The notes beneath the pieces were generated by a model. The model did not search any database and was not told the origin of the DNA. It saw only the letters and a list, made by a program, of their open reading frames with translations. Shown here piece by piece: positions 47,067 to 55,470 of a stretch of DNA of 64,000 nt; the stretch's first letter is position 1, and every line of letters starts with the position of its first letter. Origin of the DNA: Ardenticatenaceae bacterium. Lineage in GTDB: Bacteria > Chloroflexota > Anaerolineae > Promineifilales > Promineifilaceae. The DNA lies in contig JACKBT010000008.1 in NCBI GenBank assembly GCA_020634415.1, positions 90,196 through 154,195 on the forward strand, in the 5' to 3' direction. The translations under genes were made by a program, and so were the position numbers.

Positions 47067-48266
47067 TTACCATACGCGGCAAAGCAGCCCTTTTAAGTAG
47101 GCTGACTCGGGGAAACTGAGCAACACGGGATGGTCGGCAGGTTGGCTGAGGGATTGCATGATTTGCACTTCGCGTTGAGCATCCACAGCCGCGCCAAATA
47201 CTATCTTTTGGAATAAGTCCGCGCTCACCAAACCAGAGCAGGAAAAGGTTGCCAGTACCCCGCCAGGGCGTAGCAAATGTAAGGCTTGCAAGTTCAAATC
47301 CTTGTAGCCGCGACTGGCTCGCTCTAAATCGCGCTGGCTATGAACGAATTTGGGTGGATCGAGGATGATCATATCAAACTGCTGACCCTCTTCGCGATAA
47401 TAGCGCAATACCTCAAAGACATCGCCCGCAATATATTCGTCCTGCGGACGCTCAAAGCCGTTCAGCGCCATGTTGCGCTCGGCCTGCTCCAGCGCCGGAA
47501 TGGAGCTGTCTATGTTGATGATGGCTGCTGCTTCGTGAGCCGCGGCATAAATGGCAAAGCCGCCCGTGTAGGCGAAGGCGTTTATGATGGTTTTTTTGGC
47601 GACGTGGTGGGGCTGGGCAACGGCCGTTCGGTTCTCCCGCTGATCCAAATAAAAACCCGTCTTATGCCCTGCCAGCAAATCCACACCAAACGAATGTCCA
47701 TTCTCGTGAATCACCACTTCGGCCGTTGGCTCTTCGCCCCACAAAACGCCTGTCACCTGCGCCAGCCCCTCTTTCTGGCGCACATCCACATCAGAGCGTT
47801 CGATGATGCCCTGCGGCTGCACCAACTCGGCCAGCAGCTGTGCCAGCATCGTTTTACGGCTGTCCATGCCAAAGGTGAGGCACTGCATGACCAAAAAATC
47901 GCCATACTTGTCCACCACCAGCCCCGGCAGGCCGTCGGCTTCGGCGTTGATGAGGCGATAGGCGTTGGTAGCTGGCTCCAGCTTGAGGGCGGCACGATGG
48001 CGCAAAGCCCTTTCGATTTTGCCACGCCAGAAGGCTTCGTCTATGGCTTCATCCCACCAGGTGAGGATGCGGCCTTGTATTTGGGAGTGGGGGTTGTAGA
48101 GGGCGGTGGCTAGAAAACGGCCGTTCCCCTCCACCACCTGCACCAAATCACCCGGTTCCGGCTCCCCATCTACATGCTGAATGGCCCCCGAAAAAACCCA
48201 GGGGTGCCGATTCAGGACGGGTTTTTCCCGTCCGCGTTTTAAGAATAATTTACCGTTTATCATCAA
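47067..48266 (-). CDS. Class I rRNA methyltransferase, RlmI-like
   Basis: RlmI-type enzymes make 5-methylcytosine in 23S rRNA. An N-terminal PUA domain covers residues ~1-75 (LKRGREKPVLNRHPWVFSGAI). The Rossmann methyltransferase follows, with GHKTGFYLDQRENR near residue 197, the SAM-binding segment INAFAYTGGFAIYAAAHEA near residue 222, and the LDPPKFVHSQRDLERASRGYKDLN motif near residue 295 characteristic of this family. CSGLVS near residue 343 provides a conserved Cys. The 399-residue length fits. Confidence 0.92.
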   Translation of the reverse strand: MMINGKLFLKRGREKPVLNRHPWVFSGAIQHVDGEPEPGDLVQVVEGNGRFLATALYNPHSQIQGRILTWWDEAIDEAFWRGKIERALRHRAALKLEPATNAYRLINAEADGLPGLVVDKYGDFLVMQCLTFGMDSRKTMLAQLLAELVQPQGIIERSDVDVRQKEGLAQVTGVLWGEEPTAEVVIHENGHSFGVDLLAGHKTGFYLDQRENRTAVAQPHHVAKKTIINAFAYTGGFAIYAAAHEAAAIINIDSSIPALEQAERNMALNGFERPQDEYIAGDVFEVLRYYREEGQQFDMIILDPPKFVHSQRDLERASRGYKDLNLQALHLLRPGGVLATFSCSGLVSADLFQKIVFGAAVDAQREVQIMQSLSQPADHPVLLSFPESAYLKGLLCRVW

Positions 48267-48306
48267 AGATGGAGTTTATAGGAGTCGAGAGGGGAGCGCA
48301 AAATGT

Positions 48307-48344
48307 GTAAAGTGTAAAACGTAAAATTACGTTTTACACTTTAC
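48307..48344. repeat. Perfect 18-bp hairpin of TTACGTTTTACACTTTAC
   Basis: Arms GTAAAGTGTAAAACGTAA and its exact complement flank only AA. It overlaps the last codons of the NTPase-TPR gene and may serve as its terminator. It is related to the repeat at 38644. Confidence 0.8.
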
Positions 48345-49594
48345 GAATGACCATTCTTGTAAACGGCCGTCTTATGCTTTTGCCGCAGCACATCCTTAAT
48401 ATGCACAAAATCGGCCCAGGCGTGCTCCATATCCTTCATTTCCAAATAGGAACGGCCACGCCAGTAATAAAAGTTGATATTATCCGGCTGTAGTTCAATC
48501 GCTTTGGAGAAGTCGTAAACGGCCGCTTTATAATTATGCGCCTCACGATAGGTATACCCCCGCGCCCAATAGTTATTACCATCATTCGGTTGCAACTCAA
48601 TCGCCCGCGAAAAATCGGCCACCGCCGCCGCATAATCATGCGCTTTGCGGTAGGCAGCCCCCCGCCAATGATAATAGGTAACGCGGTTCGGCTGTAGCTC
48701 AATCGCCCGCGAAAAATCAGCCAACGCTGAAGTATGATTCTCCGCTTCCCAATAAGTCCGGCCCCGCCAATGGTATAGATAATCGTTCTCTGGCTGCAGT
48801 TCAATGGCACGGCTGAATTCCACCAACGCATGAGGAAACGCTTTGGCCTCAAAATGCCCGCGCCCGCGCTGCCACAAGACGGTACTGTCAGCTAACTGCT
48901 GATATTGCGAAACCAACATCGCCAGAGTGCGCGGCACACCTTTGGAGATTTTGATTATTTGCGACACGGTTTTGGCATCTGTAACCTGCGCCTGTTGCAG
49001 ATAGGCATGAGCTTCATGCTGGTTAAACGCCTCTAGCTCAATTTGGTGCAGAGCGCGGCGAAATGTGAGCCATGCCTGCCCCAATGGCTCGCGGCTGGCA
49101 ATGACAAATAGCACCTGGCTGCTAAATGTGCCAAATTCACCCACCAACAGATGACGCAGCCAATTATCCAGCGCGGGCGATGCCTGTTCATAGCCATCAA
49201 AACAGATGACCAGACGCTGCTGGTGAGCCAGTTGGTCTAGATCGGTGACGAAGTGGCGGCTTAACTCAGATTCGTTATCGCTGCGGGCCATATGGGAGAA
49301 CAGGTGTGGATGGCCGCCGAACTGCTGCACGATGTGGCGTATGGTTTGGCTGATGGTGGGATAGTTGGCATTGGTAACGGCCGTTAACACATCATACCCA
49401 TGCGCAATATAGCCCAGCTCATGCAGCAGCATCGTCTTGCCCATGCCCGCTTCCCCATAAATATTCAAAATCAGAAACGGGGGCCGAGGCGCAACAAACG
49501 TATGGTGAAACAGAGCCAGATATGTATGACGGCCGATAAAAGCACGTTCTGAAAAATCTGCTAGCAGTTCCTGAAATGTAGGTGTCTTAGACAT
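48341..49594 (-). CDS. NTPase (STAND-like) with C-terminal TPR repeats
   Basis: The N-terminal ~260 residues form a P-loop NTPase. Walker A is NIYGEAGMGKTMLLHEL near residue 45, and Walker B-like LVICFDGYEQASPAL near residue 133. The C-terminal half has four or five nearly identical 34-residue TPR units (FSRAIELQPxxxxYYxWRGxxY), which bind proteins. NTPase-TPR fusions of this kind act as signal-dependent scaffolds. The TPR units are so alike at protein and DNA level that they look recently amplified. It is a lone gene; I see no effector next to it. Confidence 0.87.
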   Translation of the reverse strand: MSKTPTFQELLADFSERAFIGRHTYLALFHHTFVAPRPPFLILNIYGEAGMGKTMLLHELGYIAHGYDVLTAVTNANYPTISQTIRHIVQQFGGHPHLFSHMARSDNESELSRHFVTDLDQLAHQQRLVICFDGYEQASPALDNWLRHLLVGEFGTFSSQVLFVIASREPLGQAWLTFRRALHQIELEAFNQHEAHAYLQQAQVTDAKTVSQIIKISKGVPRTLAMLVSQYQQLADSTVLWQRGRGHFEAKAFPHALVEFSRAIELQPENDYLYHWRGRTYWEAENHTSALADFSRAIELQPNRVTYYHWRGAAYRKAHDYAAAVADFSRAIELQPNDGNNYWARGYTYREAHNYKAAVYDFSKAIELQPDNINFYYWRGRSYLEMKDMEHAWADFVHIKDVLRQKHKTAVYKNGHS

Positions 49595-50033
49595 ACCTGT
49601 CTCCTAGACGGGTTAACTAATTACACTCTGCAAACTACTAGTGCGGTTAGGATCAGTCTGGTAAACGATACAATTTGTCGTTTATTACAACCGTCTTCCA
49701 AAGGTAACTACTAAGTCTGTCTGAGATGCTCCTCCAGGAGGTTTATTTCCAGAATAAAGGTCTCGACTGAAACCTCCCGGAGGGTTAGTAGCTACTTCCA
49801 AAGAAGTGTTTCATCAATATCCATTATATTATACACAAGAATAGTACTATCGTCCTACATCATTAACTTAATTTTGATGAAACCTCTTTCGTTTACAGGC
49901 TGTTAGCAAAGCCGTAACAACCAGTTAAACAGATGTTAACCAAACCACGTTACACTTCATATCAATAAGCAGAAAAAACAGATGATGTAGTTGGGCAGGA
50001 CTATCCCACTACAATGTTTTGAAGGAAACAGAT
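49595..50033. other. Intergenic region with one palindromic element
   Basis: This AT-rich stretch of about 440 nt between divergent genes holds the repeat at 49703-49795 and the surE leader with AAGGAAACAG before its ATG. No ORF and no clear promoter boxes are supported. Confidence 0.45.
49703..49795. repeat. Nested palindromic intergenic element (CCTCC-GGAGG type)
   Basis: The outer arms GTAACTACTAA and TTAGTAGCTAC enclose CCTCCAGGAGGTTT and AAACCTCCCGGAGG. The outer arms match those of the element at 40190. Confidence 0.7.
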
Positions 50034-50819
50034 ATGCACATTCTTGTGACAAACGATGACGGCGTTCATGCACCTGGTCTGCAGGCCCTTGCCGAGACCA
50101 TGCGCCACTGTGGCGATGTATCCATTGTCGCCCCCGATCGGGACTGGTCAGGCGGTGGTCATGTCAAAACGTTGCATCGGCCGTTACGAGTCAAGGAAGT
50201 TCTTCTGGCCGATGGCAGCCTGGCTTATGCCAGCGATGGCGCACCCTCAGACTGCGTGGCCCTGGCCGTTATGGGCTTGCTGGATCAGCCCATTGACATG
50301 ATTGTGGCCGGGATTAATCCGGCAGCTAATTTAGGACATGATGTGACGTATTCGGGCACGGTAACGGCCGTTATGGAAGGCATCATCTGGGGCATCCCCG
50401 GCATAGCAGTTTCTCTGGATGGCAACCGCGTAGAAGCCCACGAGCTGGACTTCAGCTCCGCCGCCCGCATCGCTCGCCTCGTCGTGCGCACCATCAGCGA
50501 GACAGGCTTACCCAAAGGCGTTTTCCTAAATGTCAACGTCCCCAACGTCCCCGCCCACGCTCTGCGCGGCATCCGCAACACCCGACAGGGGCTGCGCGTC
50601 TACCGCGACCATCTGGAGCGGCGGCAAGACCCGCGTGGCCGCGACTACTACTGGATTGGCGGCGACAGCCCCACCGGCATCGCCGAAGAAGGCACCGATG
50701 TGGGCGCACTCGCCAACAACTTCGCCTCTGTCACCCCCCTTCAACTCGATTTAACAGCTTATCCAGCTTTATCCAACTTGATGAACTGGCAGCGGAGTTT
50801 TACCCAAGAAGTTTGGTAA
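50034..50819 (+). CDS. surE: 5'-nucleotidase SurE
   Basis: SurE is a metal-dependent phosphatase acting on nucleoside monophosphates and often on polyphosphate. The start of the protein, HILVTNDDGVHAPGLQAL, holds the metal-binding Asp pair. The second motif is GAPSDCVALAVMGLL near residue 70, and the third is VAGINPAANLGHDVTYSGTVTAVMEG near residue 93. The 261-residue length is normal. ATG at 50034 follows AAGGAAACAG; the frame runs 5 codons further. Confidence 0.95.
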   Translation: MHILVTNDDGVHAPGLQALAETMRHCGDVSIVAPDRDWSGGGHVKTLHRPLRVKEVLLADGSLAYASDGAPSDCVALAVMGLLDQPIDMIVAGINPAANLGHDVTYSGTVTAVMEGIIWGIPGIAVSLDGNRVEAHELDFSSAARIARLVVRTISETGLPKGVFLNVNVPNVPAHALRGIRNTRQGLRVYRDHLERRQDPRGRDYYWIGGDSPTGIAEEGTDVGALANNFASVTPLQLDLTAYPALSNLMNWQRSFTQEVW

Positions 50820-50900
50820 TGCTGCCTGATCAGGCACGGCTGCTTCCAGGCAACTTTCTCATTTCCTTTCTCCTCCTCTTCTTCATCTCTCCTCTCTACG

Positions 50901-50940
50901 GAACAAGGTCAGGCATCCTCCCGCCTGGCCTTGTTCGTTT
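50901..50940 (+). terminator. Terminator after surE
   Basis: GAACAAGGTCAGGC and GCCTGGCCTTGTTC form a 14-bp stem with an 8-nt loop, followed by TTT. Confidence 0.8.
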
Positions 50941-50959
50941 CTAAGGGCGTGGCCCTTTC

Positions 50960-51772
50960 TTAACTCAACCGCCCCAGCAGTTTCAACAATCGGTCGGGGT
51001 AATCAGTCATCAGGCCATCCACACCCATATCAATCATGCGCTGCATATCGGCTACCTCATCCACCGTCCAAACGTGAACGGCCGTTCCCACCCGATGCGC
51101 CGCCGCCACAAAACGGGGCGTTACCACATGAATCCGCCCCTCATACTCCGGCAGTTGCATCGCCTGCGCCCTTCCCCAATACAACCGCTCCAAACCCGCC
51201 TTGCTCAACCCAAACAAGAGCCTGGCCTCATTCTCCGTGGCCGCTGCCGCCACCTGTGGACATTCACGGCGGAACTCAGCCACAGTACGCCCATCAAACG
51301 AGCCAACCATCATCTTATCGGTCATGTTATATTGGCGAATGAGGTTGGCAAACGGCCGTACAATCCCCGGCTCACTCTGCTTAATATCCACATTAATCCA
51401 CATCTGCGGAAACGCCCGAAACACCTCCTCCAGCGTGGGAATCGTAATACCCTGCCCCCGAAAAGGGTACGTCTGGCCGGAATCGGCCGTCCACCAATAA
51501 CCAGCATCCAGCTCCTTCAACTCCGCCAAAGCCAGGTCATGAATTTGCCCCTGCCCATTCGTCACCCGATCCACATCCGGATCATGGCTCACCACCAACA
51601 CACCATCGGCCGTACTGTGAATATCCATCTCCAACGCATCCACACCCAACGCCACCGCCTTCTCAAACGCCAACATCGTATTCTCCGGCCATAGCCCACT
51701 CCCCCCACGATGCGCCATCACCACCAAACCATTCTCACTTGCCAATGAATTTCCAGGTAAAACTCTTCTCAT
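50960..51772 (-). CDS. Glycerophosphodiester phosphodiesterase
   Basis: GDPD enzymes split glycerophosphodiesters into glycerol-3-phosphate and alcohol. The catalytic segment VMAHRGGSGLWPENTMLAF is near residue 18, with the conserved His-Arg and Glu. EMDIHSTADGVLVVSHDPDVDRVTNG near residue 48 holds the metal ligands and second catalytic His. The last ~40 residues (HVWTVDEVADMQRMIDMGVDGLMTDYP) are typical. The frame is open to 51982, but residues before Met-71 have no family match and cross a repeat, so 51772 is chosen. The start has no good ribosome-binding site. Confidence 0.88.
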   Translation of the reverse strand: MRRVLPGNSLASENGLVVMAHRGGSGLWPENTMLAFEKAVALGVDALEMDIHSTADGVLVVSHDPDVDRVTNGQGQIHDLALAELKELDAGYWWTADSGQTYPFRGQGITIPTLEEVFRAFPQMWINVDIKQSEPGIVRPFANLIRQYNMTDKMMVGSFDGRTVAEFRRECPQVAAAATENEARLLFGLSKAGLERLYWGRAQAMQLPEYEGRIHVVTPRFVAAAHRVGTAVHVWTVDEVADMQRMIDMGVDGLMTDYPDRLLKLLGRLS

Positions 51773-51778
51773 ACCCCA

Positions 51779-51812
51779 ATCGTAAATCGTAAATCGTAAA
51801 TCGTAAAATCGT
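51779..51812. repeat. Tandem TCGTAAA repeats upstream of GDPD gene
   Basis: Four to five copies of the 7-nt unit TCGTAAA lie just upstream of the chosen GDPD start. The same unit forms the inverted array at 54023-54085. Confidence 0.7.
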
Positions 51813-51883
51813 AAACCCAGTTGCCCCCATTTCTCCTTGCAGTATAATCCCACCCTTGCAAACAATACACATGTAAGCAACAA

Positions 51884-51941
51884 GACCCGAAGGGTTTTTA
51901 CCCTGGTTTTAGAATGATCATCCCCTAAAACCCTTCGGGTC
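51884..51941. repeat. Palindromic intergenic element (CCCGAAGGGTTT), second copy
   Basis: GACCCGAAGGGTTT at 51884-51897 and AAACCCTTCGGGTC at 51928-51941 match the inner arms of the element at 40190. It lies between the divergent GDPD and chelatase genes. Confidence 0.75.
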
Positions 51942-51975
51942 TCCGCTTGAGACAAACGAACCTGGAGCAAATTGT

Positions 51976-53079
51976 ATGGCACGTCGAGTAGTCTTCCCCT
52001 TTACAGCAATCGTCGGACAAGAACGCATGAAACGAGCATTAATCCTCAATGCCGTCAACCCCCGCATCGGCGGCGTTCTCATTCGTGGCGAACGAGGCAC
52101 GGCCAAATCAACAGCCTCTCGCGCTCTGGCCGCTCTTCTGCCCGATTTACCTGTCGTGTCCGACTGTCGTTTCGGCTGCGATCCTGAACGGCCGAATGAA
52201 TGGTGCGATGAGTGCCGCATCCGTCATGCCGACGGCAGGCTCACCACCGCCATCCGCCAAACCCCCTTCGTAGATTTACCAGTCAGTGCCACCGAAGACC
52301 GCGTGGTAGGTACACTGGATATTGAAAAAGCCATTCAGGCTGGCGAAAAACATTTTGAACCCGGCGTATTGGCCTCCGCCAATCGCGGCCTCCTCTACGT
52401 AGATGAGGTCAACCTCCTGGACGATCACGTCGTAGACCTGCTGCTAGACTCAGCCGCCATGGGTGTCAACGTCGTCGAGCGTGAAGGCATCAGCTTCACT
52501 CATCCCGCCAAATTCATCCTCGTCGGCACAATGAACCCCGAAGAAGGCGATTTGCGTCCCCAACTGCTAGACCGCTTTGCCTTCTCCGTGCAGATCAAAG
52601 GTCTGCCCGACCCCAAACTGCGCATGGCGATTATGGAGCGGCGGTTAGAGTTTGAAGTTGATCCCGAAGCCTTCTGTGATTCCTGGCGTGACGAAGAACA
52701 TTCTCTTTCCGATCAAATCGCCAAAGCACGGGAATTAGTCAATCACGTTAAATATTCCCGCAACGATTTGGCTTCGATTGCGGGCCTCACAGCTTCGCTC
52801 AATGTGGACGGCCACCGCGCTGATTTGGTGATTTTACGCGGTGCCCAGGCCCATGCAGCGTTAAACGGCCGTACCCGCATCACCAACGAAGACATCATTT
52901 TAGCGGCGGAACTGGCCCTGCCCCATCGTATTAAGGGACGGCCGTTCCAAGACACCGCCATCAGCCCCTACGACCTCGAAGAACGCCTCGACACCATCCA
53001 AAGCGACATGGACGGCGGCGAAGAAGGCGAACCAATGGAAGCTGAAAGCGATGCCGCTGACGTAAAAAAAAAGCGTTAG
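51976..53079 (+). CDS. Chelatase AAA+ subunit (BchI/ChlI-like), zero-frame product
   Basis: The BchI-like motor drives insertion of Mg or Co into tetrapyrroles with the large subunit. Walker A is RGERGTAKSTASRAL near residue 38, Walker B is GLLYVDEVNLLDDHVVDLLLD near residue 137, and sensor I is ILVGTMNPEEGDLRPQLLDRF near residue 177. The 367-residue protein ends VKKKR at a TAG directly after a run of nine A. The reading frame one base back is open from that point through a VWA domain. Thus this ORF is probably the short product of a longer frameshifted gene. A GGAG lies 9 nt before the ATG. Confidence 0.9.
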   Translation: MARRVVFPFTAIVGQERMKRALILNAVNPRIGGVLIRGERGTAKSTASRALAALLPDLPVVSDCRFGCDPERPNEWCDECRIRHADGRLTTAIRQTPFVDLPVSATEDRVVGTLDIEKAIQAGEKHFEPGVLASANRGLLYVDEVNLLDDHVVDLLLDSAAMGVNVVEREGISFTHPAKFILVGTMNPEEGDLRPQLLDRFAFSVQIKGLPDPKLRMAIMERRLEFEVDPEAFCDSWRDEEHSLSDQIAKARELVNHVKYSRNDLASIAGLTASLNVDGHRADLVILRGAQAHAALNGRTRITNEDIILAAELALPHRIKGRPFQDTAISPYDLEERLDTIQSDMDGGEEGEPMEAESDAADVKKKR

Positions 53080-54020
53080 ACTCGGAAGAAAGTAACGAGG
53101 GGGCCGAAGTCGCCCAGAGCGAGGCCGGCCCCCAATCCGTTCCCCAGGCCCCCCAAGAAGGCCACTGGTGGGAAGGCGGCCAAAAAACAGAATCCAAAGC
53201 CGAATTCACCGCCCGCCGCCTCGACACCCAACTAGACCGTCTCACCCGCAACAAAGCCGGCCGCCGCTCCCAAACCAAAACCGAACGCAAACGCGGTCAC
53301 TACATCCAAGCCCGCCTGCCCAAAGGCGACAAAGTAACCGATCTGGCCTTTGATGCCACCTTACGGGCAGCGGCTCCCCATCAAAAAAATCGGGATCGTT
53401 CCAAGCTGGCATTGGCCTTACGCAAGGAAGATTTGCGCGAAAAGGTGCGTGTGCGCCGCTCCGCCAACCTCATCCTCTTCGCCGTAGATGCCAGTTGGAG
53501 TATGGCCGTTGCCGAACGCATGGAGGCCACCAAAGGGGCCATCATGTCCCTGCTCACCGATGCCTACCAACGGCGCGACCGCGTAGGGCTGATTGTCTTC
53601 AACAAGAACGACTCCCATCTCGTCCTGCCCCCCACCAACTCGGTGCAGTTAGCCCGCAAAGCCCTGGCCGACATTGCTGTGGGTGGCAAAACCCCCCTTT
53701 CCGCTGGCCTGATGATGGCCTATGAAGTGTTCATGAAGGAGTCTTATACTCACCCTGACGTGCAGCCCATGCTCATCTTGCTCACAGACGGCGCGGGCAA
53801 TGTCAGTTTGAGCGATTTGCCGCCGCAAGAAGAGGCACACCGCATCTGCGGCCTCATTAAGGAGGCTCAAGTGCGCTCCGTCGTCATCAACATGGAACAT
53901 GCCGCCTTTGACCAGGGTCTGGCGCGGCTGCTAGCCGACAAGTTGGACGCGCCCTGCCATACGCTGGAAGATTTACGGGCGGATACGCTGTATAAGACGG
54001 TTTTGGATGAACTAGACTGA
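53061..54020 (+). CDS. Chelatase VWA part (BchD/ChlD-like), probably reached by -1 frameshift from the AAA gene
   Basis: The -1 frame is open from 53061 to 54020 and has no ATG or GTG start before the VWA domain, only TTG at 53412. It encodes an acidic/Pro-rich linker, a basic stretch (RLTRNKAGRRSQTKTERKRG), the ChlD-type segment DLAFDATLRAAAPHQ, then the VWA domain. The MIDAS residues are DASWS, a Thr in GGKTPLSAG, and Asp in LLTDGAGN. DLREKVRVRR before it is typical of ChlD. A -1 shift at 53064-53072 would give a 681-residue AAA-VWA protein of the usual ChlD size and domain order. Confidence 0.85.
   Translation, partial: RKKKALDSEESNEGAEVAQSEAGPQSVPQAPQEGHWWEGGQKTESKAEFTARRLDTQLDRLTRNKAGRRSQTKTERKRGHYIQARLPKGDKVTDLAFDATLRAAAPHQKNRDRSKLALALRKEDLREKVRVRRSANLILFAVDASWSMAVAERMEATKGAIMSLLTDAYQRRDRVGLIVFNKNDSHLVLPPTNSVQLARKALADIAVGGKTPLSAGLMMAYEVFMKESYTHPDVQPMLILLTDGAGNVSLSDLPPQEEAHRICGLIKEAQVRSVVINMEHAAFDQGLARLLADKLDAPCHTLEDLRADTLYKTVLDELD
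53064..53133 (+). promoter_or_regulatory. Candidate -1 frameshift signal: A9 slippery run and downstream hairpin
   Basis: Nine A at 53064-53072 are followed by the zero-frame TAG at 53077-53079. Downstream, GGGGGCCG (53099-53106) pairs perfectly with CGGCCCCC (53126-53133), an 8-bp all-GC stem with a 19-nt loop. The 26-nt spacing is longer than in classical signals, so polymerase slippage on A9 is an alternative to ribosomal shifting. Confidence 0.75.
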
Positions 54021-54022
54021 TT

Positions 54023-54085
54023 TACGATTTACGATTTACGATTGGGTGTACCTTTAATCGTAAATCGTAAATCGGCAATCGTAAA
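54023..54085. repeat. Inverted array of TTTACGA/TCGTAAA units
   Basis: Three copies of the 7-nt unit TTTACGA are followed, after about 15 nt, by several complementary TCGTAAA copies. The array lies between the convergent chelatase and dnaN genes and could be a shared terminator. Confidence 0.75.
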
Positions 54086-54090
54086 TTGCA

Positions 54091-55224
54091 TCATCGCCCA
54101 AAGTGCATGGGCATGATGACGTGGAGGAAGTCATTGTCGCCGACGGGTTTGATGACACCGGGGGACATGGGGTTGGTGGTTTCCAGAGCCACCTGAGGGG
54201 TATCAATCACATTTAAGACATCGGTCATATATTTGACGTTGAAGGCGATTTCGACGGGATCGCCGTCTACGTTGGCATCAATTTGCGCCACGTTGTCGCC
54301 GGTTTCGCTGCTGGTAGCAGCGATGGTGGCAAAGGCTGGCGTGATTTCGTCGCCGGGTTCGATTTTGACGCGGGCGGTGTGGCTGGATTCGCGGGCGAAG
54401 ATGTCGGCGGTGCGGCAGGCTTTGCGGAATTCGGCCGTGTTGAGCACGGTAACTGTTTTGCGATTGCGGGGAATGATGGGGCGATAGTCGGGGAAGTTGC
54501 CGTCAATCAGTTGAGAGACGACGACCACATTTTCTAAATCGAAGATGATCTGGTTGCGGCCTTCGGGCATGGAGATGTAGATGGCTTCGAGATCATCGGC
54601 CGTTACACGTGCTACTTCGCCCAGAGCGCGAGCGGGAATAATGATGGTGAAGGGCTTGTCTATTTGACCAGGGAAATGGGCCGAGCGCACGGAGAGGCGG
54701 AAGCCATCGGTGGCGGCCATCATCATTTGGCCGCCGTCGAAGGTGGTGGCGACGCCAGTCAGGGTGGGCCGGGCATCATCTACAGCCGCGGCAAAGGCCA
54801 CTTGTCCGATCATCTGCTTGAAGACATCGGCCTCGACGCGGATGCGGTTGTCTTTGTCGGGTTCGGGGACGATGGGGAACTCTTGGGCATCTATGCCTTT
54901 GATGTTGGCTTCGGTGCGGGCACAGGAGACATGCAGGGTTTGGGTTTGCTCGTGCAGGAGCAAATCTACCCGCTCTTGTGGCAGAGCACTGATGAGATCG
55001 TTGAGGGTACGGGCAGGCACAGTGATACTGCCCTCTTCTTCTACTTTGGCCCCAATCCAGCAGGTGATGACGATTTCCAGGTTGGTGGCGGAAAGGCGCA
55101 GACGATTTTCGTCTGTAGCCAGTAGTATGTTGCCCAGTACAGGCAAGGTAGACCGCGTACTCACTGCCCGACTGACTATGCTTAGCCCTTTTGCCAGATT
55201 TTCTTGCAAGCAGGATAGTTTCAT
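54091..55224 (-). CDS. dnaN: DNA polymerase III beta subunit (sliding clamp)
   Basis: The clamp tethers the replicative polymerase. The 377 residues show the family start MKLSCLQENLAKGLSIVSRAVSTRSTLPVLGNI, the domain-2 segment FAAAVDDARPTLTGVATTFDGGQMMMAATDGFRLSV, and the C-terminus VGDNDFLHVIMPMHF with the HVIMPM sequence that forms the protein-binding groove. dnaA and a replication origin are not in the window. The terminal Gly-Arg after HFGR is unremarkable. Confidence 0.96.
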   Translation of the reverse strand: MKLSCLQENLAKGLSIVSRAVSTRSTLPVLGNILLATDENRLRLSATNLEIVITCWIGAKVEEEGSITVPARTLNDLISALPQERVDLLLHEQTQTLHVSCARTEANIKGIDAQEFPIVPEPDKDNRIRVEADVFKQMIGQVAFAAAVDDARPTLTGVATTFDGGQMMMAATDGFRLSVRSAHFPGQIDKPFTIIIPARALGEVARVTADDLEAIYISMPEGRNQIIFDLENVVVVSQLIDGNFPDYRPIIPRNRKTVTVLNTAEFRKACRTADIFARESSHTARVKIEPGDEITPAFATIAATSSETGDNVAQIDANVDGDPVEIAFNVKYMTDVLNVIDTPQVALETTNPMSPGVIKPVGDNDFLHVIMPMHFGR

Positions 55225-55271
55225 CGCATTTCTCCCAAAAGTTTTGTTGTATTACCCCGCACCTTTCCCAT

Positions 55272-55300
55272 AGTATAACAAAGAAAGGGGAATCGGTAAA
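55272..55300 (-). promoter_or_regulatory. dnaN promoter
   Basis: On the minus strand TTTACC (55295-55300) and TATACT (55272-55277) are 17 nt apart. It lies about 45 nt before the dnaN ATG. Confidence 0.6.
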
Positions 55301-55403
55301 CAGAAAACGGTGGTCAGTATTTGGTTTGGGGTGAACGGATTGCTGGTTGTTATGGCAAGTGGTATGCGTATGATAAAATTCACCGTTATAGAATGAGCAG
55401 CTA

Positions 55404-55446
55404 GGGCGGTACGGCGAGGACGCCGACCGCAGCTTGGAGGAAGACC
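55404..55446. repeat. Inverted, diverged copy of the 61-kb repeat unit
   Basis: GGTACGGCGAGGACGCCGAC...GGAAGAC resembles the reverse complement of the unit in the tandem array at 60968-61125 (GTCTTCC...GGTCGGCGTCC...CCGTACC). It lies at the 5' junction of RHS cassette 1. Confidence 0.55.
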
Positions 55447-55470
55447 TGCTCAAAGCAAGGGTCAAGCAAA

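Noticed and set aside
48341..48852. Alternative-frame repeat ORF in the TPR region
   Set aside because: Its repeats mirror those of the TPR units in another frame because the DNA repeats are nearly identical; the TPR frame has clear domain sense.
51773..51982. Longer N-terminus for the GDPD protein
   Set aside because: The extra 70 residues cross a 7-nt tandem repeat and a palindromic element, overlap the divergent chelatase start, and have no family match.
55320..55395. Remnant of another protein-coding fragment (ERIAGCYGKWYAYDKIHRY) before cassette 1
   Set aside because: The short open stretch has no homologue I recognise and could be chance; it was not annotated.
54091..55470. Replication origin near dnaN or in the rpmH cluster
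   Set aside because: dnaA is absent, and I see no cluster of DnaA boxes in the gaps next to dnaN or rpmH.
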